Positions 53,732 to 62,393 of a stretch of DNA of 64,000 nucleotides are shown one piece after another. Made by a program: the position numbers and the translations under genes. This stretch comes from Cyclobacterium lianum (lineage in GTDB: Bacteria > Bacteroidota > Bacteroidia > Cytophagales > Cyclobacteriaceae), in the NCBI RefSeq assembly GCF_900143075.1, contig NZ_FRCY01000003.1, forward strand, positions 310,001-374,000, given 5' to 3'. Within the stretch, counting starts at the first letter, position 1. Each line of letters opens with the position of its first letter. The notes under the pieces are model-generated. The model saw nothing but the letters and a program-made list of their open reading frames with translations. It was not told the origin of the DNA and did no database searches.

Positions 53732-54427
53732 TATTCTGGCCATGGACTGTTGCGCCAGTTTCTGATCTTTCTGAATCAGGTTACTATTAGAGCTTATCAC
53801 ATAGGCGTTCCATTTTTACCGTTATACCTCTGAAAATTATTTTCTATAGACTAATAGGGGTCAATTTGCTATTTCAATCCACCGTATTTCCGCCGATCTG
53901 AAATTCAAAGCAGTCTTCCTCCTTCTATTTTGACAAGCCAACCATTGCTTCGTGTTTCGTGTAGCTTTTTAAATTCTATTTTTTTCTATCAAGTAGTTAG
54001 CTTCCTAAAGATAGGTTTCTGAATCCGGTACGCAAGTAAACTAAAAATCTAACCAATTTAAGAGGAAGCTATCACGTGGTTAACCTGACTAAAATAGGGT
54101 TTTTGAGATTATAAACAAAATAATAGTAAAACCTCATCGCAAATAAGTAAAACCGGCTTTAAATTCGTCCAGCCAGAATTTCTTTCAACAGGTTTTAAGT
54201 AGTTGACCTTTCCCTGATTTCACCGGAGTATTCACGGAGTCAGTGGTTTCCTTCTTCGACAAATCAGCATATCTCCCTGACCGGTAATACTCCTTTACGT
54301 TTTTCGGCGTGCAGGTAAGAAAGCCTTTTTGACTTCATAGTATTCCAAAACATATTCTGCCCCAATCCAGAATTAACGGTCTTCCACTAAGGGGATTCTT
54401 TAGAAAAAAATAGCACCGACCGGCAAA
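53732..54427. other. Gene-free stretch with decayed leader and possible fecR tail
   Basis: Bases 53732-53830 align with the block D leader 46469-46578, including the segment just after the block D fecR stop. The hairpin equivalent to the antisense terminator (53744-53761) is reduced to 6 pairs with two wobbles and its T-tract is broken (TGATCTTTCTG). No fecR frame survives. Further out, between 54180 and 54400, short coding-like pieces on the - strand are cut by stops. The region looks like the remains of a lost fecR/sigma pair and other genes. Confidence 0.5.
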
Positions 54428-55681
54428 TTAAATGCCCAATTCCACCTGAAAGCGCCAGATAAAATTATTCCGTGGTGTATTCGATACCTCTGAGTATGCG
54501 GCTAATACCTCATAGGTAAGATCGCTTTGCAGTTTGAAACGGTGGCCCCGGAGATACCTGGTCAGCCCCAATGTGAAGTGCTGCAACTCTGGCTCGTATT
54601 GTCTGATTTGCCCTCCTGGGTTCAGCCGCGTGTACCGCCCTGCAAACTCCAGGTCATTGGGCATAAGATAACTGGCCTGAAAATTCTGGCCCAGACCATT
54701 GTAAACATACCTTACATCATTCTCTTCATTAAAGGTCAGCGGATTTTCAGAGGTACGGTATAAGAATTCACTCGCAAAGGCAAAGCCCCGGTATTTGAAT
54801 AGCCAATCGCTCATGTAGGTCGCCATATCGGTCGGCTGATAGAGCAGTGTACCGATTTGCCCGCCGGTTCGCAAAGTATTAAAGTTCTTGTTTAGCGTCA
54901 TTCCAATAGACATTTTGGGCGTTTTCTCTCGCATCAGGTCTCCCTCAAAGTAATCCCCAAAAGCTTCAAAGAGGCCAAAGGGTAACAGCTCTATCCTACC
55001 GGTATAGGATAACTCAGAAACTCCCCCGAAAAAATTTCTACCCTTACCCGTACTGACTGCTCCCAGTAAAACATAGTGAAACCTGTTGCTCAACCGGCGG
55101 GTATATTTGCCCTGCAAACCGAAATCCCTGTCTACATTAAGCGTGGCGTTGACGACACTTCTGTCTACAAACTGCAGGTCACCCGAGCTGTTTACCCGTT
55201 GCCGGTTTCCGGGGAGTTTGGTCTGACCAAGACCCAGGGTAAGGTTGTCGTTTACTTTATAGAATATCATGGCATCCCTGAGAATGTTGGGAAATTGTGT
55301 GCGCTCCCAATCCATGTCTTCCGGGGTAAAGGATAGCTGAATGACATAGGTTACCCTTGGGTGGTAAACAAAACCATCAAAACGAAGCCTGAGCCTCCGC
55401 ACCTTCCCTTCAATATTTGTTGGGTCCCCTTCATCAAAATTAAAAACCGCCCTGTTCTGAATCCTAAACCTAATGTTAAGAGAAAAAACACTGTCTGGTG
55501 AAATCAGTCCGAGTCCTTTCCCAAATGTGAAATAGGGCACCTGAGTAAACTGTGTGGGTGCATCTATCATCGCCTGAATACTGTCCGTAGAAAGGGTATC
55601 CTGGGCTCTCAGTGGCTGCAAGATCCCTGTAAAAATAAAACAAGCTACAAGCAAGTGTAAGGAAAAAAGGGTTCGGATCAT
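54428..55681 (-). CDS. Porin O/P-family outer-membrane porin
   Basis: The 417-residue protein has a signal peptide (1-26, PLRAQ) and repeated beta-strand patterns, with the order typical of the phosphate-selective porin O/P family. It includes FSLNIRFRIQNRAVFNF, RRLRLRFDGFVYHPRVTYVIQLSF, LGLGQTKLPGNRQRVNSSGDLQFVDRS and a C-terminal IWRFQVELGI. Family members in Bacteroidota form outer-membrane channels; the phosphate selectivity comes from the Pseudomonas founders and need not hold. It is the last of a five-gene run on the - strand, 233 bases after the GDPD-like gene, so it may have its own promoter. Confidence 0.88.
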   Translation of the reverse strand: MIRTLFSLHLLVACFIFTGILQPLRAQDTLSTDSIQAMIDAPTQFTQVPYFTFGKGLGLISPDSVFSLNIRFRIQNRAVFNFDEGDPTNIEGKVRRLRLRFDGFVYHPRVTYVIQLSFTPEDMDWERTQFPNILRDAMIFYKVNDNLTLGLGQTKLPGNRQRVNSSGDLQFVDRSVVNATLNVDRDFGLQGKYTRRLSNRFHYVLLGAVSTGKGRNFFGGVSELSYTGRIELLPFGLFEAFGDYFEGDLMREKTPKMSIGMTLNKNFNTLRTGGQIGTLLYQPTDMATYMSDWLFKYRGFAFASEFLYRTSENPLTFNEENDVRYVYNGLGQNFQASYLMPNDLEFAGRYTRLNPGGQIRQYEPELQHFTLGLTRYLRGHRFKLQSDLTYEVLAAYSEVSNTPRNNFIWRFQVELGI

Positions 55682-55914
55682 GGTTGAGGAAAATGTTTGA
55701 CCGCTAAAATAAGCATTAAACCCATTATTGGAGATGTCAGTAGTAAATTTGGATTAAAACATCAGGTAATTTGTGGAAAAGTGCATTTACTATTTCATTC
55801 ATGATTTACGGGGAAATCCCAATTGCCGGAATGGCATCATGAAGGTGTATCCTTTACTTTCTGACCTTTTTGAAAAAAGTTCCTATCTCTGAGACAAACT
55901 GAAATAACCTTCAA

Positions 55915-56739
55915 TCAATAGATAGGTTTAATTCTTCTTATTCCAAACTTTTCAGCCTGCTCCATGGCTGCAGCAATGTCATTCACCAAAGGAAAATCTA
56001 CCCCCAATTCAAAGAGTGTCCTGAAAGCTTCCGGTTCATCTGTACCGAAATAATTTACTTTGATTCCCTTACGATGTAAGTCGGCTGTGTAATCTTTGAA
56101 CTCATTCCGGATAGCTCCCCTAAGCTGAATGAAATTTGCTTCCATACCTATCGTGGTCGTTACATAATCTTCACCTCCGCTTAACCTTTCCATATTACAA
56201 ATTAATATTGACGCGGATGCCTTTCGGGCACCAAGGCGGGACTGTTCCTGCACGGCAAGAAATGCCTGATGCGTCCTGCCTTTTTCTTCGAGCAGCCGGG
56301 CAACGCTACTTCCCAGGGATTGCCCGCCTCTTAAGTGAATGTTTAGCCAGATATTCCTGGGCATAAGGTCCAGTACTTCCTCCAATACTGGTATCCGGGT
56401 GCCGCTAAATCTGCTATCTTTCCAACTCCCGGCATCCAGGCTTCTCAGTTCGGACAAGGTCAACTCAGCTACAGCTCCGCTTCCGTTCGTGGTCCGGTCT
56501 ACAGTGGCGTCATGCATGAGCACCATTGCAGTATCCCTGCTAAACTGAACGTCCAGTTCGATCATCTGGGCTCCCACTCGTATGGCTTCCAGAATAGCAG
56601 GAATGGTATTTTCAGGATGGGTGGCCATGGCCCCTCTATGGGCACAAAATCCCTTTTCCGGCATTTCGGTGTTTTGTGCCAAAACGGGACCAACAGCCAA
56701 TACCAATAGCATTGAGTAAACAAATAATTTGCGCACCAT
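55915..56739 (-). CDS. Glycerophosphodiester phosphodiesterase-like protein
   Basis: The 274-residue protein has a signal peptide (1-22, VLAQ). GDPD motifs are HRG at 34-36 with the HPENT context, the metal pair ExD at 61/63 and catalytic H76 in MHD. The third metal-binding position, normally Glu in LNIEIK, is His here (LNIHLRG, H135). The family cleaves glycerophosphodiesters to glycerol 3-phosphate and alcohol; the changed ligand suggests a subfamily with altered metal use or substrate. It lies 31 bases downstream of the mannonate dehydratase gene and is probably in the same operon. Its role in uronate metabolism is unclear. Confidence 0.88.
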   Translation of the reverse strand: MVRKLFVYSMLLVLAVGPVLAQNTEMPEKGFCAHRGAMATHPENTIPAILEAIRVGAQMIELDVQFSRDTAMVLMHDATVDRTTNGSGAVAELTLSELRSLDAGSWKDSRFSGTRIPVLEEVLDLMPRNIWLNIHLRGGQSLGSSVARLLEEKGRTHQAFLAVQEQSRLGARKASASILICNMERLSGGEDYVTTTIGMEANFIQLRGAIRNEFKDYTADLHRKGIKVNYFGTDEPEAFRTLFELGVDFPLVNDIAAAMEQAEKFGIRRIKPIY

Positions 56740-56770
56740 TTCAATTTATACCAGTCGCAATAAGATTTTG

Positions 56771-57931
56771 CTAAATATACCTTTCCAGGGCCATTTCCAA
56801 TCCCCTCAATTCTGCCAGGCCTCTAAGACGCCCGATGGCAGAATATCCCGGAATAGTCTGTTTTTTCAGGTCGTCCAGCATTTGATGGCCATGATCCGGC
56901 CGAAAGGGAATCGACTTCTTCCTTGTCTTGTTGATACGGATGAGGATTTTCATCACCTGCACCATATCCACGTCTCCGTCTAAATGGTCAGATTCGTGGA
57001 AATTACCGTGAAGATCCTTCCTGACATTTCGCAGATGAACGAAATGAATGCGATCGGCTATCGCTGCAGTGATAGCAGGCAGGTCGTTGTCTTTTCGGCC
57101 GCCCAGGGATCCGGTACACAGGCAAACCCCATTGAATGGGTCTGGTATGGCATCGGTGATAAATTCCAGGTCCTCCAGGCCCGAAGCTATTCGTGGCAAA
57201 CCCAATATTGCATAAGGAGGATCGTCCGGGTGCAGCGTCATCGTAATGCCTCGTCTCTCACAGGTACTTTGAATGCTGCGCAGGAAATACAGCAGATTGT
57301 CACGCAAACCCTTTTTGCCGATTGATTGGTAGCGGCGAATACTGGCAGAAAGACCTTCCAGCGTCATGCTTTTTTCCGTAGGCACCCCCATAAGCACTAT
57401 TTCGGACAACTCCTGCTTTTTTTCTGCAGACATGCTGTCCCAGCTTTTCCGGGCATCTTCCAGGATATTGGTCGGGTATTCTTTCTCCGCTCCCTCTCTA
57501 TTGAGAACAAAAAGGTCAAAAGCGGCCAGGTCTGCCCAGTCAAAAGCCAGGGCTTTGGCGCCTGATGGCAGTTGTTTTTCCAATTGCGTTCTGGTCCAGT
57601 CGAGTACTGGCATAAAATTATAACAGACCAGCCCGATACCTGCTTCTCCCAGATGCTCCAGTGTCTTGCGGTAGTTGTCAAGATATTGCTCACATTTGGT
57701 ATCCCTGGTTTTTATAGATTCATGTACCGGCACAGATTCCACCACAGACCATTTAAGACCGGCATCTTCAATGATTTTCTTTCTTTCCAGAATTTCATGC
57801 AGGGGCCACACTTCCCCATGGGCTATATGGTGCAGGGCCGAAACTACATCAGAAGCGCCGGCCTGGCGAATGTCCTGCAGAGATACAGGATCATTCGGCC
57901 CAAACCAGCGCCAGCTTTGAATCAAAGACAT
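56771..57931 (-). CDS. uxuA: Mannonate dehydratase
   Basis: The 386-residue protein is cytoplasmic, without a signal peptide. It shows the UxuA pattern: WRWFGPNDPVSLQDIRQAG at the start, WSVVESVPVHESIK, CYNFMPVLDWTRT, MTLHPDDPPY, CLCTGSLGGR, FVHLRN and RPDHGHQM near the end. The enzyme dehydrates D-mannonate to 2-keto-3-deoxy-D-gluconate, the third step of glucuronate breakdown. The length is normal. It lies between the oxidoreductase gene (38 bases upstream) and the GDPD-like gene (31 bases downstream). Its presence implies that a glucuronate-containing compound feeds this operon; uxaC and uxuB are not in the window. Confidence 0.95.
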   Translation of the reverse strand: MSLIQSWRWFGPNDPVSLQDIRQAGASDVVSALHHIAHGEVWPLHEILERKKIIEDAGLKWSVVESVPVHESIKTRDTKCEQYLDNYRKTLEHLGEAGIGLVCYNFMPVLDWTRTQLEKQLPSGAKALAFDWADLAAFDLFVLNREGAEKEYPTNILEDARKSWDSMSAEKKQELSEIVLMGVPTEKSMTLEGLSASIRRYQSIGKKGLRDNLLYFLRSIQSTCERRGITMTLHPDDPPYAILGLPRIASGLEDLEFITDAIPDPFNGVCLCTGSLGGRKDNDLPAITAAIADRIHFVHLRNVRKDLHGNFHESDHLDGDVDMVQVMKILIRINKTRKKSIPFRPDHGHQMLDDLKKQTIPGYSAIGRLRGLAELRGLEMALERYI

Positions 57932-57968
57932 ATCTATATAGAATGCTTAAATTTTGAAGTTAGACGAT

Positions 57969-59390
57969 TCAGAGAACATATTGTGTTCCGTAGGGATACC
58001 GGTTTGGCCGCGAAAGCATGGCATTCGCTTCATCGTCATTCTTGAATTTCTCCCGAATGGGATCCCAATACAATTTTCTGGGTAGCTTCATTGCGATGTG
58101 CGACAGCAAACAGGCACTGCAGGAACGGTGGGCCACCTCCACCGGGGCGATGGGTTGTTCCCTGGAGACAATACAATCCAGCCAGTTTTTATGCTGCTCT
58201 TCGCTTGCATACAGGTGAATTTCCTCCGGCCCGATTTCTGAGGTAAGAATTTTCTGATCGCTGGCTTTAAACGCCTCACTGGGCTTGCCTCCGGGCACAG
58301 GATCACTGTCGGTTACCCCTACGTTTCCACGGGCTACGAATATCCAGCCATCTGTACCTTCAAATCTTACGCCGTTGGGGTAGTCCCCGCTCACCTCCAT
58401 GATCACGTCATTGTCGTATTTGGCTGTCACTTTGAAGTCTCCATGTACTGTCCAGAGTCCCTCAGTAGGAAAGGACGCCGTAGCCTCGAGCTCAATCGGA
58501 CCTGAATACTCCTTTCCCATCCCCCAGTGGGCAATATCCAGGTGATGTGCTCCCCAACCAGTGATCATTCCGGCTCCAAATTGTTCGCATCGGAGCCATC
58601 CCGGACGGGAGCGTATATCGGATTGGGAGTGCACCCTGTCCAATGTATACGGCACCCACTGCGTAGACCCCAGCCACATGTCATAATTGAGGTTTTTGGG
58701 TACCGGCATTTCTGCGGCGTTGCCTCCGGCAGGATCTCCCGGCAATCCGACCAGAATACGTTCAATTTTGCCAATTCTTCCATTTCTGACCAGCTCACAG
58801 GCTCTCTTAAACTGCGGCCAGGGATTCATGGAGCGTTGCTGACTTCCTATTTGAAAAATAGCTCCGGTACGGTGAATGGTATCGCTCATCATCCGGCCTT
58901 CTTCTATGGTGAGCGATGTAGGCTTTTGCAGGTAAATGTCCTTTCCTGCAAGGGCGGCCTCCATCGCCGGCTGGGCATGCCAATGATCGGGAGTACTGAT
59001 GATCACGGCATCTACATCTTTGTGGTTAATCATTTCCTTGTAATCTTCAAAGACCTTGACATCCACGTAGTTGCTACTTCCTGATTTGTCAGCATATTGC
59101 TTCTCTATCCAGGTTTTGCCCCGAGCGGCACGGTCCCGGTCCACATCTGCCACGGCTACCACCCTTGCAATATCGTTTTTCATGGTCTCAGGCAGATCAT
59201 GCGTCATGGCGATCCTGCCGAAGCCTACCTGTCCGATGTTGATCTTATTGCTGGGCGCATTTTTTCCGAACACAGACGCCGGCACAATAGTCGGAAACCC
59301 GGTAACTGCCAGGGACGCGGCGAGGGCGCCCTTGGTACTGGATTTCATAAAATTTCTTCTGGAAAGATTGGATTGTTTTTCTTTTTTCAT
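57969..59390 (-). CDS. Gfo/Idh/MocA-family oxidoreductase with Tat signal
   Basis: The 473-residue protein has a Tat-type signal (LSRRNFMKSSTKG, then a hydrophobic stretch to about 42), so it is periplasmic. The NAD(P)-binding Rossmann fold starts with IGQVGFGRIA, and the DVDRDRAARGK loop follows. The usual EKP motif is QKP (DIYLQKPTS). MLGSTQWVPY-type residues (DMWLGSTQW) and GWGAHHLDIAHW carry the active-site histidine. Exported members use a tightly bound cofactor and oxidise or epimerise sugars or their glycosides. It lies 174 bases downstream of the DUF6807 gene and 38 bases upstream of uxuA. Confidence 0.92.
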   Translation of the reverse strand: MKKEKQSNLSRRNFMKSSTKGALAASLAVTGFPTIVPASVFGKNAPSNKINIGQVGFGRIAMTHDLPETMKNDIARVVAVADVDRDRAARGKTWIEKQYADKSGSSNYVDVKVFEDYKEMINHKDVDAVIISTPDHWHAQPAMEAALAGKDIYLQKPTSLTIEEGRMMSDTIHRTGAIFQIGSQQRSMNPWPQFKRACELVRNGRIGKIERILVGLPGDPAGGNAAEMPVPKNLNYDMWLGSTQWVPYTLDRVHSQSDIRSRPGWLRCEQFGAGMITGWGAHHLDIAHWGMGKEYSGPIELEATASFPTEGLWTVHGDFKVTAKYDNDVIMEVSGDYPNGVRFEGTDGWIFVARGNVGVTDSDPVPGGKPSEAFKASDQKILTSEIGPEEIHLYASEEQHKNWLDCIVSREQPIAPVEVAHRSCSACLLSHIAMKLPRKLYWDPIREKFKNDDEANAMLSRPNRYPYGTQYVL

Positions 59391-59564
59391 GGAAACACGT
59401 GGTTTGGTTATCCTGTTTATCGATTGTTGTTAAATATCTGATATCCTTTTGACAAGCCATTTGCCCGGAAAAATGGACTCAAAACAGGCAGGCGCCCGGG
59501 AAAATGTTTACCTGCTGTTAATCCGGGAAACCTACCGGAGCATCGCATTGCGGCAGCATATCGT

Positions 59565-60815
59565 TTATTCTTTTTGAATGGTAATTTTTGGACTATTTGC
59601 AAACTGTTGCCAGGCCGCCTCGGCATCTTCCGGACTTATCTTTTCGGAGGAAACCAGAAATCTATAGTTGAGCAGATAGGTTTTTCCCGGGGCCAGATCC
59701 CAATCCATATTTTTGGTTGGTGCAAAATTGGCATACATGTCTCCCCGGTCATAAATATCCTCGGGCCAAATCCTGAGTGGTTCAGGATGGTTGTAGTTGG
59801 CAGGAAAAGACATCATCACTACGGAAGCGTAGTCTTCGTCAATTTCGCCCTGAACGATACACCACCTTGCGAGGCTCCCGTCAGCGGCCTTTCTGTTCAG
59901 ACCCTCTGAAGTAATCACTTCACTGTTGTCCCGGTTCCACTTCTCAGTAGCTCTCCATCCCAGACTTCCATAGCGATATTCCTTTAACGTTACGGGATGA
60001 TCGCTCGCGGGATTCAAGAGGATACTGATATCGGCCAGATAATAGCTATCCGCTTCATCCAGGGCAAATATGCGCGTTCCCTGAATCTCCCTCATCGCAA
60101 CCTCGGGTTCGGAACGGTTTTGGAGCACCAGGTGCTCGTGTAAAACCTTGTAGCCGGCAAATACCGGACCATGCGTTTTACTTACGAAATTCGCAAACCG
60201 TACGGTGCCCTGCTTCTCCTTTAAATTCCAGAAATCAATCGTTTCTCCCTTATACTCTGCTCTCGTCCAGGGATTCCAAAGCCCATAATGGTGGTAATGG
60301 TCCGGTGGCTGTATCCGCGTGAGTGATTTTCCCGAGGGAGACCACATCGGGTGCACAAAGCCACTGCGTGCATAAGCAGGATCTGCGCCTTCAGGAGGAT
60401 GCACGGTAGCATGATTGTATTGCCACAAATCTTTTGCACCCTTCGCAATTATCAGCGCCTTGTCTGTCTGCCGCACAGTCAGACTGCCGGAAGCGCTGCC
60501 AGAAGGCTTTCTGTGTAGCTCAAACGTCCTGAGCATTCCAGCGCCCATGGCGGGTTTTACTACCCAGTGCAAGGTTCTTTCACCCATATGATCTATCTGA
60601 AACGGGATTTGCTCCGCACCTTTTTCCGTCACCTCCATCATGGTCAGTAATGAATCTGCTGTGTGGGTTACCGGATCCAAGGAAATGGAAACCGGATAGG
60701 CATACTTTGAGCTTACAGGCATTTCTACGGCTATCCTGGCTATTTTTTGCGCCATCGTGACTATTGGAAACGAAATAATTAGGAATAAAGCGAAAGACTG
60801 TTTAATTTTCGTCAT
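59565..60815 (-). CDS. DUF6807 (PmoA-like) family secreted protein
   Basis: The 416-residue protein has a signal peptide (1-22, PIVTMAQ). Characteristic segments are GFVHPMWSPSGKSLTR, PPDHYHHYGLWNPWTRAEYKGETIDFWN and GDMYANFAPTKNMDWDLAPGKTYLLNYRF. The family is often labelled PmoA by name only; it has no demonstrated methane chemistry and occurs widely in sugar-catabolism clusters of Bacteroidota and Planctomycetes. The histidine-rich HYHHYGLW block may bind metal. It is the first gene of the LacI-controlled run, with a promoter candidate and operator 37-76 bases upstream. Enzymatic role unknown. Confidence 0.88.
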   Translation of the reverse strand: MTKIKQSFALFLIISFPIVTMAQKIARIAVEMPVSSKYAYPVSISLDPVTHTADSLLTMMEVTEKGAEQIPFQIDHMGERTLHWVVKPAMGAGMLRTFELHRKPSGSASGSLTVRQTDKALIIAKGAKDLWQYNHATVHPPEGADPAYARSGFVHPMWSPSGKSLTRIQPPDHYHHYGLWNPWTRAEYKGETIDFWNLKEKQGTVRFANFVSKTHGPVFAGYKVLHEHLVLQNRSEPEVAMREIQGTRIFALDEADSYYLADISILLNPASDHPVTLKEYRYGSLGWRATEKWNRDNSEVITSEGLNRKAADGSLARWCIVQGEIDEDYASVVMMSFPANYNHPEPLRIWPEDIYDRGDMYANFAPTKNMDWDLAPGKTYLLNYRFLVSSEKISPEDAEAAWQQFANSPKITIQKE

Positions 60816-60851
60816 GAATCAAATGAGGTATAATTTCCTTTCTAATAATCG

Positions 60852-60882
60852 TAAACATATCAATATATTTAATTTGTTACAA
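60852..60882 (-). promoter_or_regulatory. Candidate promoter of the DUF6807-uxuA operon
   Basis: On the - strand TTG (60880-60882) is followed after 20 bases by TATGTTTA (60852-60859), 7 of 8 against TAnnTTTG. The TTG lies inside the LacI-type operator at 60878-60891, so a bound repressor would block the -33 region. The transcript would begin about 30 bases before the DUF6807 start codon. Confidence 0.5.
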
Positions 60883-60891
60883 CCGATTTCA
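60878..60891 (-). promoter_or_regulatory. LacI-type operator O1, proximal to the DUF6807 operon
   Basis: The - strand reads TGAAATCGGTTGTA, matching the LacI-family consensus TGnAAnCGnTTnCA at 9 of 10 fixed positions. It is an inverted copy of the operator at 61107: the 12-base core TGAAATCGGTTG is identical. It lies 63 bases upstream of the DUF6807 start. Confidence 0.65.
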
Positions 60892-61106
60892 TATAATTTT
60901 ATGCTCCCCAGGCTTCCCAAATCAGCTAACAAACAAGAAAATAAGAAAACAGATAACCAACCCCAACGCAATAAATGAAATGTTTCCCTTAATATCTGAA
61001 GGCAAAATCCTAAAAATACATATATTTTTAACTAAAATTCGGTCATTTATTCTTTGTTTAAATAAAATACTACATATTATTAATTTACCCAAAATTTTAA
61101 ATACCT

Positions 61107-61120
61107 TGAAATCGGTTGCA
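61107..61120 (+). promoter_or_regulatory. LacI-type operator O2, proximal to the regulator gene
   Basis: TGAAATCGGTTGCA matches TGnAAnCGnTTnCA at every fixed position. It lies 54 bases upstream of the regulator start and faces the copy at 60878-60891 with 229 bases between centres, a distance that allows looping. Confidence 0.7.
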
Positions 61121-61146
61121 TACTTCTAAAATTATTTATAATATTA
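61116..61146 (+). promoter_or_regulatory. Candidate promoter of the LacI-family gene
   Basis: TTG (61116-61118), inside the operator at 61107-61120, is followed after 20 bases by TAATATTA (61139-61146), 6 of 8 against TAnnTTTG. Mirror placement to the divergent promoter suggests autoregulation. The -7 match is weak. Confidence 0.35.
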
Positions 61147-61173
61147 TCTGCGTTTAGTAGTTCAAATTGATTG

Positions 61174-62202
61174 ATGAAGAAAGAAATCACCATTTATGAT
61201 ATAGCGGCAGACGTAGGATTATCCCCTACTACGGTCAGCAGGGCTTTGAGCAATCACCCCCGGGTAAAAGACGTCACCAGAAACAAGATCCTTCATGCTG
61301 CCAAAACACTGGGATACCAATCCAATATCTTCGCCTCCAGTCTGAGGAAAAGAAAATCCAATAGCATCGGCGTCATTGTGCCCAAACTCAACAGTGCATT
61401 TCAGTCTGCGGTGTTGGCGGGAATGGAAAAGACAGCGACCCAGGCGGGTTATAACCTGATCATCAGCCAATCCATGGAATCGCTGGACAAAGAGATCTCC
61501 AATACATCTATCATGTTTAACAGCCGGGTTGACGGGCTGCTGGTGTCAAAGGCCGGCACCACCGATAACATCGAACATTTCCGGCCATTTTTTCAAAAAA
61601 ACATCCCGGTATTGTTTTTCGACCGGGTACCGGAAAACAACCATTGTACCGGTGTAGTCATCAACAACACCCAGGCGATCTACGATGCTACAGCACACCT
61701 GATCAAACAGGGCTGCAAGCGGATTGTACATGTGTTGGGCAATTTACAGATCAATGTATATGCAGACAGGTTGAAGGGATACAAGTATGCACTTATGGAT
61801 CATGGTTTTGTCTTTGACCCTGCCAATATCATCACCAATGAGCTGGACGAGGACTCAGGAGAGCGCATCGTTGAAAAAATCACGCAAATGAAGCCCATGC
61901 CGGATGGCTTACTGATCTCCAACGACACCAGTGCCGCCAGCTGCCTTATGGCTCTTAAAAAGAAAGGTATCAGCGTTCCGGAGGATATAGCTATTGTCGG
62001 GTTTAACAATGACCTGATTTCCAGAATGGTCGAACCTAATCTTTCCACCGTCCATTATCCCAGCTACCACATGGGGGAAGTAGCCATGAAAAACCTGATC
62101 AACCATCTTGACGACGAACACCAGGAGATTCTTCAGAAAACCAACACGATTACCTTGCGATCCGGACTCATCATCCGGGAATCATCGCTAAGGAAGCCTT
62201 GA
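61174..62202 (+). CDS. LacI-family transcriptional regulator
   Basis: The protein has 342 residues from the ATG at 61174; the TTG codon just before it is not needed. An N-terminal LacI helix-turn-helix and hinge (TIYDIAADVGLSPTTVSRAL, then HPRVKDVTRNKI) is followed by a periplasmic-binding-protein-like sensor domain (SIGVIVPKLNS, GMEKTATQAGYNLII, DGLLVSKAGT, VLFFDRVPENN, GFNNDLISRMVEPNLSTVHYP). It is divergent from the DUF6807-oxidoreductase-uxuA-GDPD run. The two matching operators in the shared 358-base spacer make it the probable repressor of that operon and of itself. The effector is likely a sugar or uronate intermediate, an inference from uxuA. Confidence 0.95.
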   Translation: MKKEITIYDIAADVGLSPTTVSRALSNHPRVKDVTRNKILHAAKTLGYQSNIFASSLRKRKSNSIGVIVPKLNSAFQSAVLAGMEKTATQAGYNLIISQSMESLDKEISNTSIMFNSRVDGLLVSKAGTTDNIEHFRPFFQKNIPVLFFDRVPENNHCTGVVINNTQAIYDATAHLIKQGCKRIVHVLGNLQINVYADRLKGYKYALMDHGFVFDPANIITNELDEDSGERIVEKITQMKPMPDGLLISNDTSAASCLMALKKKGISVPEDIAIVGFNNDLISRMVEPNLSTVHYPSYHMGEVAMKNLINHLDDEHQEILQKTNTITLRSGLIIRESSLRKP

Positions 62203-62393
62203 AATAAAAAAGGCGCAGGTCGCTGTGGCCTGTAATCTGTTTATACCCCCAGGTCTGGCCGCCCGGGCTGTCGGCATTATATGGACTGACTCTTGCACAC
62301 TCATTCCCGGAATTTACGAAAACATTCAGCTAGCCTGTAGTTGATGGGATAGATGTTGACTATTGCTTTCATTAGCTTATGGGCATGACCATT

